From assembly GCF_000300975.2 (NCBI RefSeq), contig NZ_AEEC02000025.1, positions 1 through 64,000 on the forward strand: 64,000 nt of DNA, read 5' to 3'. The stretch is from Herbaspirillum frisingense GSF30 (GTDB lineage Bacteria; Pseudomonadota; Gammaproteobacteria; Burkholderiales; Burkholderiaceae_D). Of this stretch, positions 37,532-47,060 are shown in pieces. The notes under the pieces are model-generated. The model searched no databases, was not told the DNA's origin, and saw only the letters and a list, made by a program, of their open reading frames with translations. The number at the start of each line of letters is the position of its first letter. The first letter of the stretch is position 1. Position numbers and translations under genes: made by a program.

Positions 37532-39172
37532 ATGGCAGATTTCGACACCGGCCTCGGCCGCAACACCGCCAATTACGCGGCCCTCACCCCCATCGATTTC
37601 ATCGCGCGTGCCGCCGCCGTCTATGGCAAGCGCACCGCCATCATCCACGGCGCACTGCGCCAGGACTGGGACCAGACCTACCGCCGCACGCGCCGTCTGG
37701 CCAGCGCCCTGCAAGGCCTGGGCGTGGGCAAGAACGACACCGTGGCAGCCATGCTGCCCAATACTCCGGCGATGGTGGAGGCACACTTCGGCGTACCGAT
37801 GGCCGGCGCCGTGCTCAACGCGCTCAACATCCGGCTCGACGCCGAATCCATCGTCTTCATGCTGCGCCATGGCGAAGCCCGGGTGCTGCTGATCGACAGC
37901 GAATTCGCCGCACTGGCACAGCAGTTGCGCACGCAATTGCCGGCGCTGAAGATCGTCGAAGTGTTTGATGAACTGGGCCCGCCACCGGTGGCCGGCGAAC
38001 GCTTCGGCCACCTGGAGTACGAAGCCCTGCTGGCCAGCGGTGACGAACAGTTCGACTGGCAGATGCCTGCCGACGAATGGGATGCGATTGCCCTGAACTA
38101 CACCTCCGGCACCACCGGCGACCCCAAGGGGGTGGTCTATCACCATCGTGGCGCGGCCTTGAATGCGGTGTCCAACATCCTCGAATGGGACCTGCCCAAG
38201 CACCCGGTCTACCTGTGGACGCTGCCGATGTTCCATTGCAATGGCTGGTGCTTCCCGTGGACGGTCGCGGCACGCGCGGGCGTGAACGTCTGCCTGCGCA
38301 AGTTCGAGCCCAAGCTGGTGTTCGACCTGATCGCCGAGCACGGCATCACCCACTACTGCGCCGCGCCCATCGTCCATGCGGCGCTGGCCAATGCGCCCGA
38401 GGGCTGGCGCGCCGGCATCCGCGGTCCGGTCAAGGCGATGGTGGCAGGGGCACCGCCGCCAGCGGCCGTGCTGGCCAAGATGGAGGCGATGCAGTTCGAA
38501 CTGACCCACGTCTATGGCCTGACCGAGGTCTACGGGCCGGCGGCGGTCTGCGCCGAGCAGGATGACTGGAGCGGCCTGTCGGTGGACCAGCGGGCGGTGT
38601 TGAAGTCGCGCCAGGGCGTGCGCTACCACCTGCAGAGTGGCGTGACGGTACTCTCGCCGGACACCATGGAAGCAGTGGCCGCCGATGGCGAGGAGATCGG
38701 CGAGATCATGTTCCGCGGCAACATCTGCATGAAGGGCTATCTGAAGAACGACAAGGCCACGCAGGAAGCCTTCGCCGGCGGCTGGTTCCACACCGGCGAC
38801 CTGGGCGTGATGAATGCCGACGGTTACATCAAGATCAAGGACCGCAGCAAGGACATCATCATCTCCGGGGGCGAGAACATCTCCAGCGTGGAAGTGGAAG
38901 ACGTGCTCTACCGTCACCCGGCCGTACTGGCGGCGGCCGTGGTGGCACAGCCGGACGAGAAATGGGGCGAGACCCCCTGCGCCTTTGTCGAACTGAAGGA
39001 AGGTGCCGACATCGGCGCGGCCGAACTGGCCGAGTTCTGCCGTGGCCACCTGGCCGGCTTCAAGGTGCCCAAGGCGATCTACTTCGGGCCGTTGCCCAAG
39101 ACCTCTACCGGCAAGATCCAGAAGTTCGAACTGCGCAAGCGGATGAAGTCGGACAGCGCCATCAACGTCTGA
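37532..39172 (+). CDS. AMP-forming acyl-CoA synthetase
   Basis: 546 aa ANL-superfamily enzyme making acyl-CoA from a carboxylic acid, ATP and CoA. P-loop-like YTSGTTGDPKGVVYHHRG, VYGLTEVYGP, GWFHTGDLGV, and the C-terminal PKTSTGKIQKFELR with the catalytic Lys. The overall sequence resembles medium-chain or methylmercaptopropionate-type ligases. The substrate is not determined; control by the divergent Crp/Fnr protein is likely. Confidence 0.9.
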   Translation: MADFDTGLGRNTANYAALTPIDFIARAAAVYGKRTAIIHGALRQDWDQTYRRTRRLASALQGLGVGKNDTVAAMLPNTPAMVEAHFGVPMAGAVLNALNIRLDAESIVFMLRHGEARVLLIDSEFAALAQQLRTQLPALKIVEVFDELGPPPVAGERFGHLEYEALLASGDEQFDWQMPADEWDAIALNYTSGTTGDPKGVVYHHRGAALNAVSNILEWDLPKHPVYLWTLPMFHCNGWCFPWTVAARAGVNVCLRKFEPKLVFDLIAEHGITHYCAAPIVHAALANAPEGWRAGIRGPVKAMVAGAPPPAAVLAKMEAMQFELTHVYGLTEVYGPAAVCAEQDDWSGLSVDQRAVLKSRQGVRYHLQSGVTVLSPDTMEAVAADGEEIGEIMFRGNICMKGYLKNDKATQEAFAGGWFHTGDLGVMNADGYIKIKDRSKDIIISGGENISSVEVEDVLYRHPAVLAAAVVAQPDEKWGETPCAFVELKEGADIGAAELAEFCRGHLAGFKVPKAIYFGPLPKTSTGKIQKFELRKRMKSDSAINV

Positions 39173-39202
39173 AGCGCGTCGGCACCTTCACTGAGGCTTG
39201 CA

Positions 39203-39793
39203 TCAGGCCTTGCGCACGGCGATGTGGTACAGGCCCCACGGGCATTGGCCGAAGCGCTCCGGCAAGGGGCGCGCGGTCATCTCCGGGAAGCTGTCGGCGT
39301 CATAGACGGCCCACAGCGGACCGAGCCCGCCCAGCGGAATCGGCTTGCCATCCAGATGGGTGGCGACGATGAAGCGGTACTTGGCAATGTCGGCTGCGGA
39401 CACCAGCACCGCATAGCCATCCACGGCGCGCAGGGCGCAGTTCTGCAGTGCGGCGGGGGCGCCACAGACGCGCAGCACCTCCGACAACAAGGGACCGCGC
39501 AGGCTATGGCGACGGCGGTCGTATTCCAGCGTGGGGTGGATTTCCACCGAAGGCAGGGCCGACAGGGCGGCAAAGTCAAAGGTATAGGCCTTGTCGAAAC
39601 TCAGTTTCTGCTTGGCCATCATCTGGTCCAGCGCCGGATCGAGGGCGCCGCGATTGCTGTTGCCGATGTCGCCGGTGACGGTCAGCAACACCGGCCCGGA
39701 CCCACCGGCCTTCTTGTCCGCAGCCAGCGCCGGCAGGGCAGCCGGTGCGGCCAGCAGAGTGGCGCCCAGGCGCATGAACTGGCGTTTTTGCAT
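39203..39793 (-). CDS. Exported molybdopterin-binding-like domain protein
   Basis: 196 aa with a signal peptide (MQKRQFMRLGATLLAAP...ALAAD). The mature part resembles the oxidoreductase molybdopterin-binding (sulfite-oxidase-like) fold: LLTVTGDIGNSN, FDFAALSALPSVEI, GPLLSEVLRVCGAP, VDGYAVLVS. I do not see the cysteine motif that ligates Mo in SuoX or MsrP, so cofactor binding is doubtful. The KRQF signal is not a clear Tat motif. Convergent with the acyl-CoA ligase gene. Confidence 0.65.
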   Translation of the reverse strand: MQKRQFMRLGATLLAAPAALPALAADKKAGGSGPVLLTVTGDIGNSNRGALDPALDQMMAKQKLSFDKAYTFDFAALSALPSVEIHPTLEYDRRRHSLRGPLLSEVLRVCGAPAALQNCALRAVDGYAVLVSAADIAKYRFIVATHLDGKPIPLGGLGPLWAVYDADSFPEMTARPLPERFGQCPWGLYHIAVRKA

Positions 39794-39855
39794 GATGGTC
39801 CCTTCCTTGGATGATGAATGTGGCCGATTGTAGGCACATAACGGCCCATGAACAA

Positions 39856-39883
39856 CGGCCCGCTGCCATCCGGGAGCGGGCCG
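39856..39883 (-). terminator. Terminator-like hairpin downstream of the BASS transporter
   Basis: CGGCCCGCT and AGCGGGCCG pair perfectly over 9 bp with a 10-nt loop, about 47 nt past the transporter stop on the minus strand; a weak TTGTT follows. Confidence 0.55.
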
Positions 39884-39888
39884 CGTGG

Positions 39889-39921
39889 TATCAGGCGAAT
39901 ATCAGGCGAATATCAGGCGAG
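39889..39921. repeat. Three 11-bp tandem repeats
   Basis: TATCAGGCGAA, TATCAGGCGAA and TATCAGGCGAG are directly adjacent, just past the BASS transporter stop. Possibly slippage-prone. Confidence 0.8.
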
Positions 39922-39929
39922 TACAGTGC

Positions 39930-40844
39930 TCAGTCACGCGGCGGGCGACCGCGCCAGTAACCGGCCAGCAGCGAACCCGACAGGTTGTGCCATACCGAGA
40001 ACAGCGCGCCCGGCAAGGCCGCCACCGGGGTGAAGTAGAGCTTGCCCAGCGCAGCTGCCAGACCGGAATTCTGCATCCCCACCTCGATGGCCAGGGTGCG
40101 GCATACCGCTTCGTCGAAGCCGAGCAGGCGACCACCCCAGTAGCCACCCAGCAAACCCAGGCCGTTGTGCAGGATCACGCCCACCAGCACCACCAGGCCC
40201 ACCGAGGCGATGCTGGCCTGGCTACCGGCAACCACCGCCGAGATGATCAGCAGGATCGCCACCATCGACACCAGCGAGAGGTAGGGTTCGATGCGGCGGA
40301 TCAAGTTGCCGGCAAACAGGTTCAGTACCAGGCCCACGGCGATGGGCACCACCACGATCTGCACGATGGACATGAGCATGGCATGCGCGTCGAAGTGGAT
40401 GGAAGCGTCCACATACAGCTCCGTTAACAGCGGCGTGGCAAATACCGACACCAGCGCCGACAGCGTGGAAATGGTGACCGACAGCGCCACATCGCCGCGC
40501 GAGAGATAGATCATCACGTTGGAGGCGGTACCGGAGGCAACGCTGCCCACCAGCACCATGCCGGCGGTCAGGTCAGGCGGCATGCGCAACACCTTGGCGA
40601 TGACCCAGGCGGCCAGCGGCATGACCAGGTAGTGCAGGATGATGCCGGCAGCCACCGGCGCGGGGCGCTTGATGATGCGCTTGAAGTCGTCCACCGTCAG
40701 CGTCACGCCCATGGTCAGCATGATCAGGGTGAGGAGCTGGGTGATGTACTTGCCCAGGGGCGTGAAGGTCGGTGGCGAGAAATAGGCGGCGGCGGAAAGC
40801 AGCAGCGCCCACACGGGGAAGAGGCGGGTAATCGTGGCGAGCAT
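39930..40844 (-). CDS. Bile acid:sodium symporter family transporter (BASS/PanS type)
   Basis: 304 aa, about ten transmembrane helices. [33 protein letters not shown] and [13 protein letters not shown] are the conserved sodium- and substrate-binding segments. Members carry pantoate, keto acids or similar anions. ATG 40844 gives family length; 41 upstream in-frame codons are rejected. Confidence 0.88.
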   Translation of the reverse strand: MLATITRLFPVWALLLSAAAYFSPPTFTPLGKYITQLLTLIMLTMGVTLTVDDFKRIIKRPAPVAAGIILHYLVMPLAAWVIAKVLRMPPDLTAGMVLVGSVASGTASNVMIYLSRGDVALSVTISTLSALVSVFATPLLTELYVDASIHFDAHAMLMSIVQIVVVPIAVGLVLNLFAGNLIRRIEPYLSLVSMVAILLIISAVVAGSQASIASVGLVVLVGVILHNGLGLLGGYWGGRLLGFDEAVCRTLAIEVGMQNSGLAAALGKLYFTPVAALPGALFSVWHNLSGSLLAGYWRGRPPRD

Positions 40845-41081
40845 GTCAGGGCGGATGAATGATGGATACAGTCCTGGGACCCGATGGCAAACGTAGCCCG
40901 GGGAGCCAGGTGGCGCGAATTTTTTTATCGGGTGCGCGGATGACGCGAACGAGGAAGGAGAGATCATCGCGCCCGGGATAGGACGGCGGCCTCTTCTCGA
41001 CCGGGCGCCTGGTGGGCGCGAGGGCGTGATTCTACCCGCGCAGGGCGTTTTCTGCCCGCTCCCGGGCCATGGGAACCGCTC

Positions 41082-41360
41082 CTATGGGGATGGATCACAC
41101 TTGAAGGTCAACATCACCTTGGGCGGCATCACCCCGATCACGCCATCGGAGCGCTCACTGCCGGTCACGCGTGCGCGGCGCCCGCGCTGGCGACACCAGT
41201 CGTCGGCCTGCTGCAGGCCCTGGATGGCCACGCCCTCGTTGCCGTGCCAGCGCGAACTGGCCACCAGCAGATAGGTGTCCTTGTCGATCTGCGTGACCGG
41301 TTGCGAACTGGCGCAAGCACCCAGCAGCAGACAGATGGTCAGCACCTGGCGCGTCTTCAT
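41082..41360 (-). CDS. Small putative lipoprotein (92 aa)
   Basis: MKTRQVLTICLLLGACASS has a clean lipobox LGAC with Cys16. The mature part has a motif-like block VASSRWHGNEGVAIQGLQQAD and ends in LTFKCDPSP; two further cysteines could pair. Family not recognised. Start at ATG 41360; an earlier in-frame ATG would bury the signal. Confidence 0.7.
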   Translation of the reverse strand: MKTRQVLTICLLLGACASSQPVTQIDKDTYLLVASSRWHGNEGVAIQGLQQADDWCRQRGRRARVTGSERSDGVIGVMPPKVMLTFKCDPSP

Positions 41361-41461
41361 CGACGTTTCCCCCGAGGATTCCTGTGATGCTGGGATGGTA
41401 GCCATCGGCACGGGACACGTCATGCATCCCTACAACTCTTTACACGCCATCCCTCCCGGCG

Positions 41462-41501
41462 AAAAAAACGCCGCTGACGTCAGCGACGTCCAGCGGCGTT
41501 T
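41462..41501 (-). terminator. Terminator of ettA
   Basis: A 15-bp stem (AAACGCCGCTGACGT against ACGTCcAGCGGCGTTT, one bulge), a 5-nt loop, and on the minus strand a run of seven T; 36 nt past the ettA stop. Confidence 0.92.
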
Positions 41502-41536
41502 CCCGGGTACGGATCGATCAGGCGATCAACGAGCCA

Positions 41537-43204
41537 TCAGCGCGTCACCGGCTTGTAGCGGATGCGCTTGGGCTTGGCGGCTTCTTCGCCCAGACGCTTC
41601 TTCTTGTCGGCTTCGTATTCCTGATAGTTACCGTCGAAGAAGGTGACCTGCGAATCACCCTCGAAGGCGATGATGTGGGTGGCGATACGGTCCAGGAACC
41701 AGCGATCGTGGGAGATCACCAGCACGGTGCCGGCGAATTCCAGCAGCGCGTCTTCCAGGGCACGCAGGGTTTCCACGTCGAGGTCGTTGGACGGTTCGTC
41801 CAGCAGCAGGACGTTGCCGCCCTGCAGCAGGGTCTTGGCCAGGTGCAGGCGACCGCGTTCACCACCGGAGAGGTTGCCGACCACCTTCTGCTGGTCGCCG
41901 CCCTTGAAGTTGAAGCGCCCCAGGTAGGCGCGCGAGGGCATTTCGAAGCGGCCCACGGTGAGGATGTCGGCACCGCCGGAAACGTCCTCGAAGACCGTCT
42001 TCTTGTTGCCCAGGTCTTCACGCGACTGGTCCACCAGCGACACCTTGACGGTGGGGCCGAGCACCAGTTCGCCGCTGTCCGGGGTCTCGCGGCCGGCCAG
42101 CATGCGGAACAGGGTCGACTTACCGGCGCCGTTGGGGCCGATGATACCGACGATGGCACCGGCCGGAATCTTGAAGTTCAGGTCATCGATCAGCAGGCGG
42201 TCGCCATAGCCCTTGCTGACGTTCTTGAACTCGATGACTTCATTGCCCAGGCGCTCGGCCACGGGAATGAAGATTTCCTGGGTCTCGTTGCGCTTCTGGT
42301 ATTCGTATTCGGACAGTTCATTGAAGCGGGCCAGACGCGCCTTGCTCTTGGCCTGACGACCCTTGGGGTTCTGGCGTACCCATTCCAGTTCCTTGGCGAT
42401 GGTCTTCTGACGCGCCGATTCGCTGGCTTCTTCCTGCTTCAGGCGGGCTTCCTTCTGTTCCAGCCAGGAGCTGTAGTTGCCCTTCCAGGGGATGCCGTGG
42501 CCACGATCCAGCTCCAGGATCCATTCGGCGGCGTTGTCGAGGAAGTAGCGATCGTGGGTGATGGCCACCACGGTGCCGGGGAAGCGCTGCAGGAACTGCT
42601 CCAGCCAGTCCACCGACTCGGCGTCCAGGTGGTTGGTCGGCTCGTCCAGCAGCAGCATGTCGGGCTTGGAGAGCAGCAGCTTGCACAGTGCCACGCGGCG
42701 CTTTTCACCACCGGAGAGCACGCCGATCCTGGCGTCCCAGGGCGGCAGGCGCAGTGCGTCGGCGGCCATTTCCAGTTGCTGGTTGAGGCTGTTGCCGTCG
42801 GCGGCGGAGATGATGGCTTCCAGGCGCGCCTGCTCGGTGGCCAGGGCGTCGAAGTCGGCGTCTTCCTCGGCATAGGCGGCGTAGACGGCGTCCAGCTTGG
42901 CCTGGGCTTCGAAGACTTCGCCCAGGGCGCTTTCGACTTCCTGGCGCACGGTCTTCTCTGCATCGAGTTGCGGTTCCTGCGGCAGGTAGCCGATGTTCAG
43001 GTTGGGCATCGGGATGGCTTCACCCTCGATTTCCTTGTCGATGCCGGCCATGATCTTGAGCAGGGTCGATTTGCCCGAGCCGTTCAGGCCGAGCACGCCG
43101 ATCTTGGCGCCGGGGAAGAAGGACAGCGAGATGTCCTTGAGGATCTGCCGCTTCGGCGGCACGATCTTGCCGACGCGGTTCATGGTAAAGACGTATTGGG
43201 CCAT
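41537..43204 (-). CDS. ettA: EttA, energy-dependent translational throttle ABC-F protein
   Basis: 555 aa, two ABC ATPase domains in one chain and no membrane part. Walker A sites GLNGSGKS (39-46) and GPNGAGKS; signatures LSGGEKRRV and LSGGERGRL; Walker B LLLDEPTNHLD and LLLDEPSNDLD. The linker with EQKEARLKQEEASESARQK is the P-site tRNA-interacting arm. EttA gates the first elongation step according to ADP/ATP ratio. Near-universal length and sequence; strong terminator downstream. Confidence 0.96.
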   Translation of the reverse strand: MAQYVFTMNRVGKIVPPKRQILKDISLSFFPGAKIGVLGLNGSGKSTLLKIMAGIDKEIEGEAIPMPNLNIGYLPQEPQLDAEKTVRQEVESALGEVFEAQAKLDAVYAAYAEEDADFDALATEQARLEAIISAADGNSLNQQLEMAADALRLPPWDARIGVLSGGEKRRVALCKLLLSKPDMLLLDEPTNHLDAESVDWLEQFLQRFPGTVVAITHDRYFLDNAAEWILELDRGHGIPWKGNYSSWLEQKEARLKQEEASESARQKTIAKELEWVRQNPKGRQAKSKARLARFNELSEYEYQKRNETQEIFIPVAERLGNEVIEFKNVSKGYGDRLLIDDLNFKIPAGAIVGIIGPNGAGKSTLFRMLAGRETPDSGELVLGPTVKVSLVDQSREDLGNKKTVFEDVSGGADILTVGRFEMPSRAYLGRFNFKGGDQQKVVGNLSGGERGRLHLAKTLLQGGNVLLLDEPSNDLDVETLRALEDALLEFAGTVLVISHDRWFLDRIATHIIAFEGDSQVTFFDGNYQEYEADKKKRLGEEAAKPKRIRYKPVTR

Positions 43205-43244
43205 GGTATGAGTTGCCAGTAAGAGGGAAACGATGAGCCGGTGC

Positions 43245-44141
43245 TCAGGCGCTGCCGGCGCCGGGCTCGGTCGAGCTTTGTGCGCGGGAGCGCATGTAGC
43301 GCCACAAGCCTTCGGCGGAGTATACCGCGAGCGCCGCCCAGATCACGCAAAAGCCGATGGCGCGGGCGCCGGTGAAGGGTTCGCCGTAGATCAGCACCCC
43401 GCCCAGCAACTGGATGGTGGGCGAGATGTACTGCATCAGGCCGAGCATGGACAGCGGGATGCGGCGCGCGCCATGGGCAAACAGCAGCAGCGGTACCGCC
43501 GTGATGGGACCGGACAGCACCAGCAGCACCTGGGCCGTGGTGGAGGCATGGGTAAAGGCATTGCTGTCGCGCGCGGTATCGATGCCCAGCAACAGCAGCA
43601 CCAGCGGCAGCATCAGCAGGGTTTCCAGCGACAGGCCTTCCAGCGGGCCAAGGTGGGCGGTCTTGCGCAGCAGGCCATAGAAGGCGAAGGACAGCGCGAT
43701 CAGCAGCGAAATCCAGGGCAGCTTGCCGTTGGCGAAGGTCAGCCACAGCACCGCACCCAGCGCCAGCAGGACCGAGAGCCATTGCAGCGGGCGCATGCGC
43801 TCCTTGAGGATCAGGTAGCCCATGAAGACGCTCATCAGGGGGCTCATGAAGTAACCCAGGCTGGTATCGACGATGCGCCCGGCGTTGACCGCCCAGACAT
43901 ACAGGGTCCAGTTGCCGCTCAGCAGCAGTGCCGAGAGCAGGCAACCGGCCACCACCCTAGGCTGGCGCGCCACCTCTCCCAGCCAGCGCCACTGTCGCCG
44001 CCAGGCCAGCACACCCGCCAGGAACACGCAGGACCAGAACAGGCGCTGCACCACGATATCGAAGGAAGCAACCTCCTTCAACAACTTGAAGTAAAGCGGG
44101 AACAGGCCCCACAGGACGGAGGCGGCGACTGCGTGCAGCAT
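43245..44141 (-). CDS. rarD: RarD, EamA/DMT-family permease
   Basis: 298 aa, ten hydrophobic segments. SVLWGLFPLYFKLL at TM1, LSGNWTLYVWAVN, TSLGYFMSPLMSVFMGYL and LGLMQYISPTIQLL are the RarD hallmarks. Transport substrate not established (chloramphenicol resistance by homology). Upstream of ettA on the same strand with a 40-nt gap. Confidence 0.92.
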   Translation of the reverse strand: MLHAVAASVLWGLFPLYFKLLKEVASFDIVVQRLFWSCVFLAGVLAWRRQWRWLGEVARQPRVVAGCLLSALLLSGNWTLYVWAVNAGRIVDTSLGYFMSPLMSVFMGYLILKERMRPLQWLSVLLALGAVLWLTFANGKLPWISLLIALSFAFYGLLRKTAHLGPLEGLSLETLLMLPLVLLLLGIDTARDSNAFTHASTTAQVLLVLSGPITAVPLLLFAHGARRIPLSMLGLMQYISPTIQLLGGVLIYGEPFTGARAIGFCVIWAALAVYSAEGLWRYMRSRAQSSTEPGAGSA

Positions 44142-44287
44142 GACGGTGACAGGAAAAAGGAAGGCGGCCGCGACCAGCGCACATGGCTACCAGACGCAAG
44201 ACTGCTCGGGGCGGTGACAATCCGTCATTATTGCAGGATTCGCCTGGGGCGGCTTGCCCAGGCCCAACATCAGCCGCGTCAGCCGCA

Positions 44288-44803
44288 TCAGCCCAACCGC
44301 ACTTCCACGCGCGTGGTCATGGCCATGACCTGGCAATCCTCGCTGGCCGCTGCGCGCTCGATCACCAACACGTCGGCTGCGCCCACCGTGATCAGGGGGT
44401 GATGCCAGACGCCGCGCCGCAGCGTCACGCCCTGGCCGGGCTCGATCATGAAGGCGACGATGGCTGCCTCGTCGGGGGTGTCGCCACTGCCGGCCAACAC
44501 CGCCAGGCAGCGACTGGCCCCCAGCGGGATGAAGCTCTGGCTGCCCAGGCAATGGCGCTCGAAGGCGCGCAGGGGATAGGGCGCCCGGTGGGTCTGCGCG
44601 TCGGTGCGGAACAGGGCCACGCAGGCGCGCCCGTCCTGCTCCTGTACATCCAGCCGGGCCACGTCATCGAAACGTTGGGTGGTGCCGAAGTTGATCTCAC
44701 GCCCGGCCTCGCCCGGCGCGATCAGGTCGCCGTAGGGCGCAAAGGCCAGTGCCGTCAGCGGCTGCGCCAGCACCACCCGCAGCGTGGGCTCAGGCGCACT
44801 CAT
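44288..44803 (-). CDS. allA: Ureidoglycolate lyase
   Basis: 171 aa bicupin-type enzyme splitting (S)-ureidoglycolate into glyoxylate and urea, the late step of purine/allantoin breakdown. AFAPYGDLIAPG, FRTDAQTHRAPYPL, LERHC-like FERHCLGSQSFIPLG and GVWHHPLITVG match AllA. It overlaps the amidase gene by 14 nt, so they are co-translated. It is the last gene of the FadR-ABC-amidase operon. Confidence 0.9.
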   Translation of the reverse strand: MSAPEPTLRVVLAQPLTALAFAPYGDLIAPGEAGREINFGTTQRFDDVARLDVQEQDGRACVALFRTDAQTHRAPYPLRAFERHCLGSQSFIPLGASRCLAVLAGSGDTPDEAAIVAFMIEPGQGVTLRRGVWHHPLITVGAADVLVIERAAASEDCQVMAMTTRVEVRLG

Positions 44804-45995
44804 GCATCAGTCTCGCGGCATAGCGGATCAGGGAACGGTCGCTGCCGACCGGCGCGATCAGCGAGAAGCCGAAGGGTGCGCCATCCAGGCGCATCAGCGG
44901 CAAGGAGATCTGCGGGCAGCCCGACAGTCCGGCCAGGCAAAGCATGCGCACGGCCTGGTTGCGATAGTTTTCCAGGGACTGTTCGGAGTCGGTCAGCAGT
45001 GGCGCCACATCCGGCGCGCTGGGCAACAGCAGCACGCCATCCTGGCCCAGCAGGCGCTGGAAGACTTCGCGGAAGCCGGCGCGCACCGCATTATGCTGCT
45101 GCATCTGCTGCGGCGTGATGGTGGCCGACCAGGAGAAACGCTCGGCCACGCCCGGGCCGAGCTGGAAATCATGACGACGGATCTGCTCGCCATGGGCCTG
45201 CCAGGCTTCATAGCCCTGGATGTGGCGGAAGGCCCAGTACAGGGTATCGAAGGAAGGCGCGGCGGTCTTCACCGGTTGCGGGGTGCCGATCACGCCAGCC
45301 AGACGATCCAGCGTGTGCGAGAACACCTCCTGCACACGGGGCTCCAGCAGGGCCAGCACGTCGGCCGCCACCATGGTGCGTGGCTGCTCGGGCAGGGGTG
45401 CGCTGTCGGGGCCCAGCAAGACCTCGCCGGCGCGGCTGAACACCCCCATGTCGCGGGCGAACCAGCCGCAGGTGTCGAAACTGCTGGCCAGGTCCATGAC
45501 CCCGGCCAGCGATACGCGCCCATGCGTGGGACGCAAGCCGATCAGCCCGCAATGGCTGGCCGGCACGCGCACCGAACCGCCGGTGTCGGTCCCCAGGGCC
45601 AGGTCGGCCAGGTCGTTGGAGACCGCCGAGGCCGAACCGGAACTGGAGCCACCGGGAATGCGATCGGGTGCACCGCCGTTGCGCGGCGTGCCGAAGTGGG
45701 CGTTCTTGCCATTCATGGAGAAGGCCAGTTCATCGGTATAGACCTTGCCCACGAAATGGGCGCCGGCCTGCAGCAGTGCCTGCACTGCCGGCGCCGAAGA
45801 AGACTTGATGCCGGACATGGCCAGCATGTGCGGATTGCCGCAACCGGTGGGGTAGCCGGCCACATCGAAGATATCCTTCACGGCCAGGCGGACCCCGGCC
45901 AGCGGGCCGGCAGCGGCGTTCTCCAGCGGCACGGGAGGATAGGGGACGAAACAGCGGGCGGAGACAGCAGCAGCAGCGTGGGCATCGGCGGTCAT
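44790..45995 (-). CDS. Amidase-signature enzyme
   Basis: 401 aa. The Ser-Ser-Lys triad is intact: K40 in LAVKDIFD, cis-Ser S117 in GGSSSGSA, nucleophile S141 in TDTGGSVRVPAS. These enzymes hydrolyse carboxamides or ureides to acid and ammonia. The size and start resemble the AMI1-type short amidases. The substrate is unknown; coupling to AllA and an ABC importer points to an N-rich amide or ureide. Confidence 0.88.
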   Translation of the reverse strand: MTADAHAAAAVSARCFVPYPPVPLENAAAGPLAGVRLAVKDIFDVAGYPTGCGNPHMLAMSGIKSSSAPAVQALLQAGAHFVGKVYTDELAFSMNGKNAHFGTPRNGGAPDRIPGGSSSGSASAVSNDLADLALGTDTGGSVRVPASHCGLIGLRPTHGRVSLAGVMDLASSFDTCGWFARDMGVFSRAGEVLLGPDSAPLPEQPRTMVAADVLALLEPRVQEVFSHTLDRLAGVIGTPQPVKTAAPSFDTLYWAFRHIQGYEAWQAHGEQIRRHDFQLGPGVAERFSWSATITPQQMQQHNAVRAGFREVFQRLLGQDGVLLLPSAPDVAPLLTDSEQSLENYRNQAVRMLCLAGLSGCPQISLPLMRLDGAPFGFSLIAPVGSDRSLIRYAARLMHECA

Positions 45996-46061
45996 GCAAA
46001 GGTCCTTGTCAGGTCAGAGTGTTCGGGGTAGTCGGGATGCAGGGCAGGCAGTAGCCGGCAC

Positions 46062-47060
46062 TCAGGCGGCGAACTGTAGTTCCTGCGCACGCAGACAGCG
46101 TACCGCATGCTGCGCATCCAGTTTCAGCTCGGGGGGTTGCTGGCTCAGGCAATCCGGCCGGGCGTGGGCGCAGCGTTCGGCGAAGGCACAGCCGGGCGGG
46201 AGATTGGCGAGATCCGGCGGCGCACCGGGAATGGTCTGCAGGCGCTGCCCCTTCTGCATGGCGCCATGACTGCGGCTTTGCAGCAGCGACATGGTGTAGG
46301 GATGGCGCGGCTGGGTCAGCAGCCGGGCGGCGGGGCCCTGTTCGACGATGCGACCGGCGTACATCACGGCGATGCGGTCGGCCACCTCGACGGCGGCGCC
46401 GATATCGTGCGTGACGAAGATGATCGACAAACCCAGCTCGCGTTGCAGTTCACGCAGCAACAGCAGGATCTGGATCTGCACCGTGGCGTCCAGTGCGGTG
46501 GTGGGTTCATCGGCCAGCAAGACCTTGGGCGAGCACGACAGGGCCAGCGCGATCATGGCGCGCTGGCGCATGCCGCCCGACATCTCGTGCGGATAGGCAT
46601 CCAGGCGGCGCTCCGGGCTGGGGATGCGCACCTTTTCGAACAGCGCCAGCGCCTGGGCGCGGGCCTCGTTCGCCGAGACCTTGCGATGGCGGCGGATGGT
46701 CTCGACGATCTGGGCGCCCACGGTATAGACCGGGTCCAGCGCCAGCAGCGGCTCCTGGAAGATCATGGCGACCGCATCGCCGCGCAGGACCGAGAGCTCG
46801 CGCCCGTTCATGGCCAGCACGTCGCGGCCATCGACTTCCAGCCGGCCCTCGATGCGGGTGCGTGCTTCGGGGTGCAGGCGCATGATGGAGCGTAGCGTGA
46901 CACTCTTGCCCGAACCGGACTCGCCGATCAGGGCCACCACCTCGCCCTCGGCCAGTTCCAGGTCCACGCCGCTGACGGCGCGGATGGTCTTGCCGGGCGC
47001 CTTGAAGCTCACGCGCAGATCCTGCAGGCGCACCATGGATTGCTTGCCTTGTTCAGCCAT
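46062..47060 (-). CDS. Dipeptide/nickel-type ABC importer ATPase (DppD-like)
   Basis: 332 aa. Walker A GESGSGKS, signature MSGGMRQRAMIA, Walker B VLLADEPTTALD, plus the C-terminal oligopeptide-type extension with GCAFAERCAHARPDC, the Fe-S/zinc-like Cys motif of DppD/OppD. The start overlaps the stop of the DppF-like gene by 8 nt. Energises uptake of the operon's unknown substrate. Confidence 0.93.
   Translation of the reverse strand: MAEQGKQSMVRLQDLRVSFKAPGKTIRAVSGVDLELAEGEVVALIGESGSGKSVTLRSIMRLHPEARTRIEGRLEVDGRDVLAMNGRELSVLRGDAVAMIFQEPLLALDPVYTVGAQIVETIRRHRKVSANEARAQALALFEKVRIPSPERRLDAYPHEMSGGMRQRAMIALALSCSPKVLLADEPTTALDATVQIQILLLLRELQRELGLSIIFVTHDIGAAVEVADRIAVMYAGRIVEQGPAARLLTQPRHPYTMSLLQSRSHGAMQKGQRLQTIPGAPPDLANLPPGCAFAERCAHARPDCLSQQPPELKLDAQHAVRCLRAQELQFAA

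Noticed and set aside
37364-39049. Long upstream extension of the Crp/Fnr gene
   Set aside because: The frame stays open through the divergent acyl-CoA ligase gene, but the extension is an antisense shadow; the regulator starts at 37363.
39889-39921. CRISPR-like repeats
   Set aside because: Only three adjacent 11-bp units with no spacers; a simple tandem repeat.
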